NCBI GenBank assembly: GCA_041484525.1
Contig: JBGPHT010000020.1
Coordinates: 11,085 to 75,084, forward strand
Direction of reading: 5' to 3'
From: JBGPHT01 sp041484525
GTDB lineage: Bacteria > Acidobacteriota > Terriglobia > Bryobacterales > Bryobacteraceae
DNA: 64,000 bases
A program made the translations under genes and the position numbers. This document shows positions 50,834 to 58,759 of this stretch, in pieces. How positions within the stretch are numbered: position 1 is the stretch's first letter; every line of letters starts with the position of its first letter. The notes beneath the pieces are model-generated. The model worked only from the letters and a program-made list of their open reading frames with translations, had not been told where the DNA came from and did not search any database.

Positions 50834-52191
50834 CGCTTTTCAGGCACGCGCGTAGGAACCAGCGCGACGGCATCCAGTTGCTTCGCCAGATCTTCCAGGC
50901 GCGCCAGCGTCTGCGGCATACCGGCCATTTCCAGGTGATCCTGCTTGAGGAAATCCATCAACTCGGGACGCATCCGGATGCTGGAGTCGAGCCCTGTGTT
51001 CGAGCCGGCGACGTAGGCGCCCAGTTGGATCAGATCCTCCGCGTCGTTGTAAGCGCCCAGCGCCTGGCGAATCCGCGTCGCGGCCACCTTCTGGCGCGGC
51101 GTCGCGATCTGCGAAGTCAGGCGGCTGACGGAATGCAGAATGTCGATCGCCGGGTAGTGCCCCTGGGCTGCCATTTTCCGGGAGAGAATGATGTGGCCGT
51201 CGAGGATCGCGCGGACAGCGTCGCAGATGGGCTCGTTGAAATCGTCTCCCTCCACCAGCACCGTGAAGAACCCGGTGATCGATCCGCGCGGGAAGTTGCC
51301 GGCTCGCTCGAGGACCCGCGGGAGCATGTTGAAGACCGATGGTGTGTAGCCTTTTTGAGAAGGCGGCTCGCCGGCCGCGAGACCGATCTCGCGCTGCGCC
51401 ATGGCAAGCCGCGTCACCGAATCCATCACCAGGAGCACGTTCTTCCCCTGGTCGCGGAAATACTCGGCCACGGCCAGCGCCACGAAACAGGCGCGCACGC
51501 GCAGCGGCGCGGGACGTTCCGAGGTAGCCACCACCACCACCGAACGCTTGCGCCCCTCCGGACCGAGCTCGTTCTCGATGAACCCGCGCACCTCGCGGTT
51601 GCGCTCGCCGATCATGGCGATCACCGTGACGTCCGCCGAGTTGTTCCGCGCCATCGATCCGAGCAGCGTGCTCTTGCCGACGCCGCTGCCGCCGAAAATG
51701 CCGACGCGCTGGCCCTTGCCGCACGGGAGCAGCGCGTCGATGGCGCGGACCCCGGTCACGAGCGGCTCCGTGATGTGCTCGCGCTGCAACGGATTGGTGG
51801 GCGTGCCATATAGCGGGTACGCATCCTCCACCTCGATGTGCGGGCCGCCGTCCATGGGCTTGCCAAAACCGTCGATCACGCGCCCCAGCAGGCCGGTGCC
51901 GACCTCAACCCGCGAGTCCTCGCTGCGCGCCGCCAGGCTGTCGCCAAGCTGCAATCCGTCGATCTCTTCGAGCGGCATCGACAGCACGCGGCCGTTGCGG
52001 AAGCCGATCACCTGGGTCCGGATGCGCCGGCCGCCGGCAGCCGCGATCTCGCAGAAATCGCCGATTGCGGCGTTCGGTCCCCGCGATTCGATCAGCAATC
52101 CGACCACCTCTGTCACCTGGCCGGTCCAGCGGAAGGAAGGGACGCGCTCGAGTTCCGCGAAGTAGGGTTCGAGCGAAATGCGTTCCGTCAT
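50830..52191 (-). CDS. fliI: Flagellar export ATPase FliI
   Basis: 453 residues, F1-beta-like. Walker A is GGSGVGKST, Walker B is NVLLVMDSVTRLAMAQREIG and the signature PSVFNMLPRVLERAGN is present. FliI hexamers energise export of flagellar proteins together with the proton motive force. Overlaps fliH (ATGA) and fliJ (ATGA). Confidence 0.95.
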   Translation of the reverse strand: MTERISLEPYFAELERVPSFRWTGQVTEVVGLLIESRGPNAAIGDFCEIAAAGGRRIRTQVIGFRNGRVLSMPLEEIDGLQLGDSLAARSEDSRVEVGTGLLGRVIDGFGKPMDGGPHIEVEDAYPLYGTPTNPLQREHITEPLVTGVRAIDALLPCGKGQRVGIFGGSGVGKSTLLGSMARNNSADVTVIAMIGERNREVRGFIENELGPEGRKRSVVVVATSERPAPLRVRACFVALAVAEYFRDQGKNVLLVMDSVTRLAMAQREIGLAAGEPPSQKGYTPSVFNMLPRVLERAGNFPRGSITGFFTVLVEGDDFNEPICDAVRAILDGHIILSRKMAAQGHYPAIDILHSVSRLTSQIATPRQKVAATRIRQALGAYNDAEDLIQLGAYVAGSNTGLDSSIRMRPELMDFLKQDHLEMAGMPQTLARLEDLAKQLDAVALVPTRVPEKR

Positions 52192-52838
52192 GCGTGTTTC
52201 CCGAGGCGGTCCGTCAGGCCGCGCTCGATCTCCTGCAGTTGCGAATCTATGGAGGCATCCAGGTTGCCGCGCTGGGTCTCAAAAATGACGGCGCCGGGCT
52301 CGCGTGAGGCGTCCGCCACCACCTCGACCGAGGCGCCGCCGCCCGCCATTTTCCGGAGGCACTCGGCGACCAGGGGTGCGTGCGCCGGGTGGACGCGCGC
52401 GCGCGAAATTTCCTGACCCTGCAGCTTTTCGAGGGCGGCCAACACGATTCCCTGTACGGCGTCGGGGTCGCTCGCCAACTCGCGGCGCAGCACGCGCCGG
52501 GCTACAGCGAGCGCCAGCCGGACCACGTCTCCCTCGGCCTCGCGCCGCAACTTCGGGCGCAGCCGCGCCAGTTCGTCGATGGACTGGGTGAGGCGCTCGA
52601 TCACCGGCTGGACCTCCGCCGCCGCACGGCTGCGTCCGGCGGCTTCGCCCTCACGAAAGCCGGCTGCATGGGCCTCCTGTGCGCGTTGCTCGGCAAGCCG
52701 TTCCATCTCGGCAGACTGGTTTACAGGGTCGGCGGCAACCGGGGGCTCGGAAGCTGCTGCGTGCATGTCCTGGACCCGTCGCCACGGTATGGGGGTAGCC
52801 TTGCGGCTGTCTTCCTCCGCCAGCACCTTAGACGACAT
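52188..52838 (-). CDS. fliH: Flagellar assembly protein FliH
   Basis: 216 residues from ATG 52838, which overlaps the fliG stop; a TTG at 52850 is also in frame. The long helix AEMERLAEQRAQEAHAAGFR and the C-terminal region LALAVARRVLRRELASDPDA match FliH/YscL, the inhibitor and stator of FliI. The middle has the alanine/glycine/glutamate heptads usual for the family. Confidence 0.85.
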   Translation of the reverse strand: MSSKVLAEEDSRKATPIPWRRVQDMHAAASEPPVAADPVNQSAEMERLAEQRAQEAHAAGFREGEAAGRSRAAAEVQPVIERLTQSIDELARLRPKLRREAEGDVVRLALAVARRVLRRELASDPDAVQGIVLAALEKLQGQEISRARVHPAHAPLVAECLRKMAGGGASVEVVADASREPGAVIFETQRGNLDASIDSQLQEIERGLTDRLGKHA

Positions 52839-53862
52839 ACTGCTCCCCAACGGCGCCCTTCAGGCTAACCACGCCCTCCGCTTCGAGCTGGCGCACCACT
52901 GTGATGATCTGCTGCTGCGCCGCCTCTACTTCTTTGATTTTCACCGGACCCAACGCTTCCATGTCTTCCCGCAGCATCTCCGAACCGCGTTGCGACATGC
53001 AGGCCAGCATCGCGTTCCGAAGCTGTTCGCTGGTGCCCTTAAGGGCTACCGTGAGAATCTTGCGATCCACCTTACCCAACACTTCCTTCAGACCCATGGG
53101 GTCGATGAGCAGCAGATCTTCGAAGACGAACATCAGGTGCCTTATGGTCTGGGCCACGTTGGTGTCCTGCTGCTCGATATGGTCCAGGATTTCACGGCTG
53201 GAGGTCGAGTCCAGCCGGTTCAGCATCTCGGCGACGGCGCGCACGCCACCGTAGGATTCGCGGTTGAATTCGCCCAGGGTCTTCAGTTTCTGCCCGATCA
53301 CGCTCGCGATCTTGATGATGACGTCGGGCGAGATCTGGTCCAGGCTGGCCATGCGCTGCGATACGTCGGCCCGCAGCCCCGCCGGAAGCGATACGAGGAG
53401 GGCGGCCGCCCCCGTCGAGCTCAGATGCGAGAGAACCAGGGCGATGGTCTGCGGATGCTCGTTGTGAATGAATTTGGCGAGCTGCTGCGGGTCCGATTTC
53501 TGAATGGCATCGAACGACGCCGCCTCCGCCCCCAGCGCCTTCTGTAGCCGGTCCAGCATCCGCTTGGCGACGTCCGGAGCGAAAGCCACGGTCAAGAGTT
53601 TGCGGGCGTAATCGATGCCGCCGCGCGCCACGTAGTCGCCCGCGGTGGACATGTGATGAAACTCGGTGAGGATGGCCTCGGCCTGCTCACTCGACATCGA
53701 GGTGATCTTGGCAACCTCGCGGCTGACCTTTTGTACCTCCTCTTCCGAGAGGTGCGTCAATAGTTCGGCGCTGGACTGCTCGCCCAGTACAATAAGGAGC
53801 GTGGCGGCCTTCCGCAGGCCGGGCAGGGCATCGATTTCCGACTTGGTCGTGTTAAGAATCAT
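52828..53862 (-). CDS. fliG: Flagellar motor switch protein FliG
   Basis: 344 residues. KAATLLIVLGEQSSAELLTH at the N-terminus, EHPQTIALVLSHLSSTGAAA in the middle and MFVFEDLLLIDPMGLKEVLG in the C-terminal torque region are typical. FliG sits on the MS ring and reacts with the stator to turn the motor. Starts 23 bases after fliF. Confidence 0.95.
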   Translation of the reverse strand: MILNTTKSEIDALPGLRKAATLLIVLGEQSSAELLTHLSEEEVQKVSREVAKITSMSSEQAEAILTEFHHMSTAGDYVARGGIDYARKLLTVAFAPDVAKRMLDRLQKALGAEAASFDAIQKSDPQQLAKFIHNEHPQTIALVLSHLSSTGAAALLVSLPAGLRADVSQRMASLDQISPDVIIKIASVIGQKLKTLGEFNRESYGGVRAVAEMLNRLDSTSSREILDHIEQQDTNVAQTIRHLMFVFEDLLLIDPMGLKEVLGKVDRKILTVALKGTSEQLRNAMLACMSQRGSEMLREDMEALGPVKIKEVEAAQQQIITVVRQLEAEGVVSLKGAVGEQYVV

Positions 53863-53884
53863 CGAACCGCCATGCGGCTGCGCA

Positions 53885-55576
53885 TCAGACTTCCTCCTCG
53901 CGAATCCACGTCCGCAGGATCTGGGCGGACACTTCCGGATCTTGCTTGATCTTCTCCCGCAGGTGCTTAGCCATGATTTCCGCGGTCTTGGTGATGGGCG
54001 GAGCCAGCGTAAGCGAGTTCAATGCCTGGAGGTTCATCTGCTCCTGCAGGGCATCGCGTTCCGCCAGCTTCGCCTCGAGCTGCTGCGCGACGGTGGCGCC
54101 TGGGAGCAAGGCGGTTTGGCGGGCTTCTTCCGGTCCGGCTACCGCCGCCGCGACGGTCGGGGCCTTAGCGCGAGTTTTCTTCCCGCGCCGCCGGATGAGC
54201 AGAACAGCCAAAGCAACCAGCACCACGCCGGCCCCGGAGGCGATCAGGATCGTCTTGCGGTCAAGCTGAAACCGCCACTGCTGCGGCATCGCCGGCTTGC
54301 CGGGCACGGCCGGGTTGGGCGAAGGCGGCGGTTCGAGCAACAGCGTACTCTCGAACGGCAGCGTTTCGATCACCAGTTGGTCGCCGCGCTGCTCGTTGAA
54401 TCCGGTGATACCCGCTACCACGTCGTGGATCGCCTTTAGCTTTTCGGGCGCCGGTGGAACCAGGATCTTTCGGAATCCGCTGCCGTCGCGCTGCCAGGTA
54501 ACCGCCTGGTCGATCAGAACAGCCAGCGACATCTTGCGCAGACCGCCCGACGGCAGGCGTGTTTTCTTGACCGTCCGGCTCGACTGGTACTGGATGCTCT
54601 CCGTCATTCGGTTGACGTGAGTCGCACTGGTCCCGGCCCCCGGCCGCGGCGTGGGCCTCGGCAAGGTGGAAGGCGTGCCCGGCACGCCAGTGCCGCCGGC
54701 CCCCGCTGAACTGTCTTCCGTTTTTTGCGAACTCACCATCACGGATTTGGACGGGTCGAACGTCTCTTCGCTCAGGTCGCCGGCCGTGAAATCGCACTCG
54801 ACAGAGACCCCGGCCTTAAACTTCTCCGGCCCGAGCAGCGGTTCGAGCGTCGAGTCGATCTTGGCCAGCAGGTCCGCCTCGATCTTGTGGCGATAGTCCA
54901 GCCCGGCTTCGGAGGCTTCCGGGCCGTCCAGCGTGCCTACTGCTTTCGGACGGCCCAGCAGGTTGCCGTTCATGTCCAGTACCGAAACGGCGTCAGGCGA
55001 AAGCCCTTCCACTGCGCTCGCCACCAGGTGATCGATCGCCTGCACGTTCTGCGGCGAGAGACGCGAACCGCTTCGAATCTTTACCAGCACGCTCGCCTTG
55101 GCCGGCTGCTGCGACTCGAGGAATACCGAGTCTTTCGGGAACGTGATGTGCACCCGCGCCTGCTCCACTTCCGCCAGGGTCATCACCGAGCGCTCGAGTT
55201 CCCCTTCGACTGCCCGCCGGTAGTTCACATGCTCCGTGAACTCGGTAGCCCCGAGGTTGGCTTTGTCGAACAGCTCGAAACCCAGGCGGCCGGTTTTGGG
55301 AAGGCCGACGGCGGCCATGCTGATCCGCAGTTCTGCCAGACGCGCCGAGGGAACCAGCACCGCACCGCCGGCCTCCGGCAGACGGTACTCGACTCCGGCC
55401 TCCTTCAGTTTTTGCACGATGCCGGCTGCGTCCTCGGGCGCCAGGCCGGTGAATAGAGGACGGAAATCGCCCTCGTGTTTCCACTGAACCATGGCATAGA
55501 TGCCAGCGCCAGCGGCCACGATCGCGACCCCGATGATGATCCGCTGCCGTGTCGATAGGTTGGACAGGATTGACAT
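53885..55576 (-). CDS. fliF: Flagellar MS-ring protein FliF
   Basis: 563 residues. The first membrane helix is at about residues 13-28, followed by the ring-building motif FRPLFTGLAPEDAAGIVQKL and YRRAVEGELERSVMTLAEVE. A proline/glycine linker (about 285-310) leads to the second membrane helix near 430-450 and the C-terminal FliG-binding tail ending EVSAQILRTWIREEEV. Forms the base of the flagellum. Confidence 0.95.
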   Translation of the reverse strand: MSILSNLSTRQRIIIGVAIVAAGAGIYAMVQWKHEGDFRPLFTGLAPEDAAGIVQKLKEAGVEYRLPEAGGAVLVPSARLAELRISMAAVGLPKTGRLGFELFDKANLGATEFTEHVNYRRAVEGELERSVMTLAEVEQARVHITFPKDSVFLESQQPAKASVLVKIRSGSRLSPQNVQAIDHLVASAVEGLSPDAVSVLDMNGNLLGRPKAVGTLDGPEASEAGLDYRHKIEADLLAKIDSTLEPLLGPEKFKAGVSVECDFTAGDLSEETFDPSKSVMVSSQKTEDSSAGAGGTGVPGTPSTLPRPTPRPGAGTSATHVNRMTESIQYQSSRTVKKTRLPSGGLRKMSLAVLIDQAVTWQRDGSGFRKILVPPAPEKLKAIHDVVAGITGFNEQRGDQLVIETLPFESTLLLEPPPSPNPAVPGKPAMPQQWRFQLDRKTILIASGAGVVLVALAVLLIRRRGKKTRAKAPTVAAAVAGPEEARQTALLPGATVAQQLEAKLAERDALQEQMNLQALNSLTLAPPITKTAEIMAKHLREKIKQDPEVSAQILRTWIREEEV

Positions 55577-55642
55577 TACATTCGTCGAGCCAGACTGCGT
55601 CCTGTCCCATAGATCGACGGGATACGCCCAAAGGGTTAGCCT

Positions 55643-55936
55643 CTACATCTGCATGCGCATAATCTCCTGGTACGCGCTCACGACTTTATTCCGCGCCTGG
55701 AGGAAAAGGTCGAACGTCAACTCGGCTCTCTGGGCGGCCAGGACAGTGGTGTGGAGTTCCTCGCCTTCGCCTGAAAGAAAGCGCTCCACCGAGGCGTTGG
55801 CGGTCTGGCCGGCGCCCTCGACCTGCTTGATCGTGCTCGCAAGCACGTCCTCGAACGCGCCGCCGCTTGTCTGGCCGGCGTGGCGGATGGTATCGGGCAG
55901 CGCCATCCCGGCAATAGCTTGGATCGGTAGAGACAT
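55643..55936 (-). CDS. fliE: Flagellar hook-basal body protein FliE
   Basis: 97 residues. The C-terminal part TTVLAAQRAELTFDLFLQAR followed by NKVVSAYQEIMRMQM is the FliE signature. FliE joins the MS ring to the rod. Lies between flgC (10 bases) and fliF (66 bases). Confidence 0.92.
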   Translation of the reverse strand: MSLPIQAIAGMALPDTIRHAGQTSGGAFEDVLASTIKQVEGAGQTANASVERFLSGEGEELHTTVLAAQRAELTFDLFLQARNKVVSAYQEIMRMQM

Positions 55937-55946
55937 AGCCTACTCC

Positions 55947-56381
55947 TTAACGGAAAAGGTCGATGGAGCGCTGGATCATGTCTTTGACCGCACTGATCGC
56001 CGCCACATTGGCCTGGTAACTGCGCGTTGCTCCCAGCAGATCCACCATCTCCTCGGCCGGGTTCAGCCGCGGGAAGGCCACGTACCCCTCCCCATCGGCA
56101 TCCGGATGCCCCGGCAGGTAATGGCGTTCCGGTTCGCGCATATCGGTTACGATGTCCGACACCACGACGCCGCCCGCGGCATGCATCTCCGCGTCGAAAA
56201 CCGACGAGAAGGGCGACGTCACCGCGGCGCTTTCGAAAACCGCATCCTTGCGCCGATAAGGGCCGCCTTCGGGCGTGCGGGTAGTCTCCGCGTTGGCGAG
56301 ATTCTCCACCAGCAGTTCGGCGCGGGCCCGCTGCGCCGCCATTCCCGAGGCACCGATCGACAAGACCGAAAACAGGCTCAT
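55947..56381 (-). CDS. flgC: Flagellar proximal rod protein FlgC
   Basis: 144 residues. SIGASGMAAQRARAELLVEN with LANAETTRTPEGGPYRRKDA at the N-terminus and EEMVDLLGATRSYQANVAAI near the C-terminus match the rod/hook family and FlgC length. Its ATG overlaps the flgB stop by one base. Confidence 0.92.
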   Translation of the reverse strand: MSLFSVLSIGASGMAAQRARAELLVENLANAETTRTPEGGPYRRKDAVFESAAVTSPFSSVFDAEMHAAGGVVVSDIVTDMREPERHYLPGHPDADGEGYVAFPRLNPAEEMVDLLGATRSYQANVAAISAVKDMIQRSIDLFR

Positions 56382-56713
56382 CAGCTTCTGCCCTCCTCAA
56401 TGGCGGAGCGCATCTGGCGGATCTGCATGCGCAACAGGTTGGACGCCATTTGAAACCGGAGCGCATTCTCGGCCAGCAGCCGCGACTCGCGGTCCACACT
56501 TACGTCGTTGCCGTCATTCTTCACCGGAAGCCCGCCGATCTCCGACGCGCGCGGCGCGCCGCCCATGGCATTGGAGAATTCCGCCTGAAAATCCATGTCC
56601 TTCGTCCGGTATCCCGGTGTATCGGCGTTGGCGATATTGGAAGTCACCATCTTCTGCCGGGCACTTAATAGATCCATATAGCGCTCGAGCGGTCCCGCAA
56701 TTCGATCCAGCAT
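56381..56713 (-). CDS. flgB: Flagellar proximal rod protein FlgB
   Basis: 110 residues. LERYMDLLSARQKMVTSNIA, NADTPGYRTKDMDFQAEFSN and LRFQMASNLLRMQIRQMRSA are typical of FlgB. First gene of the flgBC-fliEFGHIJ run on the minus strand. No ribosome binding site stands out. Confidence 0.92.
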   Translation of the reverse strand: MLDRIAGPLERYMDLLSARQKMVTSNIANADTPGYRTKDMDFQAEFSNAMGGAPRASEIGGLPVKNDGNDVSVDRESRLLAENALRFQMASNLLRMQIRQMRSAIEEGRS

Positions 56714-57057
56714 GGCAAGACACAGGGAGCACGCCGGACGCCACTCACAAGTCCAATGGAGTCAACTGGAATGCCGGCAGACGCAGCGCCATTCGATTGG
56801 CGCGCGGCACTTCTTTGGCGATGGTACCGGTACAACCCACCCGGGGAATTCTCAGTAAATTCAAATTAAATTCCCCCAAATCAAACGTGAAGCTGCTATT
56901 ATTCCTTTGAGATACTCCTTCGGGAGAATGCTCAAAGTAAACCTCGCACCAGTTCCCGCAGGGTGCTGCAATACTGGCTTCTTTTGCTCCGCAAGTCGTT
57001 GCGCTTCCGAGCTTCAAGGCGAACCCACTTTTCGAACTAGAGAGGTCGTTGGCCTTG
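56714..57057. other. Intergenic region between flgB and an ECF sigma gene
   Basis: About 344 bases between divergent genes, so it should hold the flagellar operon promoter and the sigma promoter. I looked for sigma-54 (GG-N10-GC) and sigma-28 elements and found no convincing match. The stretch 56850-56900 is AT-rich (AAATTCAAATTAAATTC). A minus-strand open frame (56745-57017) has no support. Confidence 0.5.
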
Positions 57058-57684
57058 ATGCATGCGCCGCAGTCCCCGCCCGGCTATCCGGATGTGCCTT
57101 CCAGCTTCAGCCCCCCGGATCCGCCCTGGTCCGATCTGGTCGACAAGTTACGCAGCGGAGACCCCTCCGGCATGGAGGATCTCTACCGTATTTTCCACAA
57201 GGGAATCCGTTTCCAGCTCTTCCGCAGCCTTGGCCCGCAGGACGTCGACGATCGGGTCCACGACATTTTCCTGACGATCGCGCAGTCCATCCGGAAAGGC
57301 GAATTGCGCGAGCCGGACCGGCTCACCGGCTACGTGCGCACGATCGTGCGCCGGCAGATCGCCATGCTCATCAACGGAGCCATTCAGACGCGCCGCACCT
57401 ACACCGGTCTGGACACGCTCGGCGCCCTCTCCGACCGCCGTCCGAATCCCGAGCACAGCGCGATCGCACATGAGAATTTCGAACTCGCGGCTCGGATTCT
57501 CAACAGTCTCTCGCGCCGCGACCGCGACGTTTTGATCCGTTTCTACCTGCGCGAGCAGAGTTCCGGCCAGATTTGCCTTGAAATGAAGCTTACGGAGACG
57601 CAGTTCCGGCTGATCAAATCGCGCGCCAAAGCCCGATTTGGAGAGTTGGGCAGGACCCGGCTGGCGCGCCGAACGATTTCTTGA
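57058..57684 (+). CDS. ECF-type RNA polymerase sigma factor (divergent)
   Basis: 208 residues from ATG 57058 (TTG 57049 also in frame). Region 2 is recognisable in VDDRVHDIFLTIAQSIRKG and LTGYVRTIVRRQIAMLINGA. Region 4 is weaker: ILNSLSRRDRDVLIRFYLRE and LTETQFRLIKSRAKARFGEL. A proline-rich N-terminal extension (about 25 residues) is unusual. The small zinc-finger protein downstream is its likely partner. Confidence 0.78.
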   Translation: MHAPQSPPGYPDVPSSFSPPDPPWSDLVDKLRSGDPSGMEDLYRIFHKGIRFQLFRSLGPQDVDDRVHDIFLTIAQSIRKGELREPDRLTGYVRTIVRRQIAMLINGAIQTRRTYTGLDTLGALSDRRPNPEHSAIAHENFELAARILNSLSRRDRDVLIRFYLREQSSGQICLEMKLTETQFRLIKSRAKARFGELGRTRLARRTIS

Positions 57685-57732
57685 GATTATTGCCGTGCGC
57701 GTATTACTTATATCTTTGGATAGAGAAAGGTA

Positions 57733-57945
57733 ATGGCGCCACAGCCTGATCGCCACATCGACGAGGCGGAGGTCGAGCGATACTCCCTGAGTGTATTGCC
57801 GGAGAAGGAGGCCGCTCCCATCGAGGAGCATCTCCTGGTCTGCGATAGCTGCCGGGTCCGCCTGGCCGAGACCGACTTATATGTCGAGGCGATGCGGCGC
57901 GCTGCCGGTCTCGTGGCCAGCTCCGTCGAAGCCGCGAAGCGCTAG
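57733..57945 (+). CDS. Small soluble zinc-finger anti-sigma protein
   Basis: 70 residues: VERYSLSVLPEKEAAPIEEH followed by the H-x3-C-x2-C motif HLLVCDSC. There is no membrane helix, unlike the three other anti-sigma factors in this window, so it would act in the cytoplasm and could respond directly to redox state or metal through the zinc site. It ends 2 bases before the stop of a convergent gene. Confidence 0.7.
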   Translation: MAPQPDRHIDEAEVERYSLSVLPEKEAAPIEEHLLVCDSCRVRLAETDLYVEAMRRAAGLVASSVEAAKR

Positions 57946-57946
57946 C

Positions 57947-58606
57947 TCAAAAGACGCGCCGCTTCAGACGCTCGATGTTGAACTTCGCCGTATCGGCCAC
58001 CGCCATCACGGCCATTACGCCAGCCTGAACGGGGTCGCTCACCACCAGGTCGGCGGCGTCGGGCACGCTGCCCGCCATGTTCAGGCTGATCACCAGGAGA
58101 CCGGCCTGGCGCACTTCGCGGACGGCGGTTTCGATTTCGCCGCCCATCAGCGATCCCGCCAGTACCAGCGCCCGGGCTCGCGGCAGCCGCGCCACCGCGC
58201 GCACGGCGTCGGCCAGTTGTTGCTCCCCCACCAGCGGAATGGTATCGACCGAGATGTGCTCGCCGCGGATATTGTGCCGGTCGGCCTCGGACACCGCTCC
58301 GATGGCCACCTGCCCCACCTGGGCTCCTCCGCCCATGATGATGATCCGTTTGCCGTAGATCGTTTCGAGCGTCTTCACCAGCTCCACGCCGCGCACGATC
58401 GGCAGCTTCCGCAAGTCATCGAGCAGCGTCTCCGCCGGCCCCGGCAGCAGGACTTCGAAGTAGGTGCGCGCCTGGTCCGGCCGGTTCTCCAGAATCTCGA
58501 CCGAAGTGATGTCGCCGTCGTGCCGTGCGATCACCCCCGTCAGTTGATGCAGCACGCCAGTCTGCCCGACCGCGTGCACTACAATCCCGATGGTCTCGTT
58601 CCGCAT
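57947..58606 (-). CDS. ACT-domain protein with DUF5612
   Basis: 219 residues. The N-terminal ACT domain (about 1-75) begins GIVVHAVGQTGVLHQLTGVI and contains DITSVEILENRPDQART. The rest, RIIIMGGGAQVGQVAIGAVS and ALVLAGSLMGGEIETAVREV, is the DUF5612-type domain seen in archaea and some bacteria. Predicted to sense a small ligand such as an amino acid. Divergent from the transglutaminase gene, with a palindromic repeat in between. Confidence 0.8.
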   Translation of the reverse strand: MRNETIGIVVHAVGQTGVLHQLTGVIARHDGDITSVEILENRPDQARTYFEVLLPGPAETLLDDLRKLPIVRGVELVKTLETIYGKRIIIMGGGAQVGQVAIGAVSEADRHNIRGEHISVDTIPLVGEQQLADAVRAVARLPRARALVLAGSLMGGEIETAVREVRQAGLLVISLNMAGSVPDAADLVVSDPVQAGVMAVMAVADTAKFNIERLKRRVF

Positions 58607-58642
58607 GGGTGATTTCAGTATAGGGTTACCGGGGAAGACGGT

Positions 58643-58718
58643 TCACCGCCGAGACGCCGAGATCGCCGAGAGTCTCTTTGAATTTTTGTTCTCGGCGATC
58701 TCGGCGTCTCGGCGGTGA
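58643..58718. repeat. Dispersed palindromic repeat, copy 4
   Basis: Arms of 29 bases, left TCACCGCCGAGACGCCGAGA(TCGCCGAGA), right GCGATCTCGGCGTCTCGGCG(GTGA), around a 17-base centre. It is the most compact copy and the only one between divergent starts (58606 and 58760), so it cannot be a terminator for either gene and may instead affect both promoters. Confidence 0.9.
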
Positions 58719-58759
58719 GTTCATGTCTTCTCTTCTCTCCGCTGATAAACTAAAAGAAC

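Noticed and set aside
56745..57017. A 90-codon minus-strand frame upstream of flgB
   Set aside because: No ribosome binding site or family features; lies in the expected promoter region.
56714..57057. Sigma-54 or sigma-28 flagellar promoter
   Set aside because: Partial matches only; the required GG/GC or GCCGATAA elements are not convincingly spaced.
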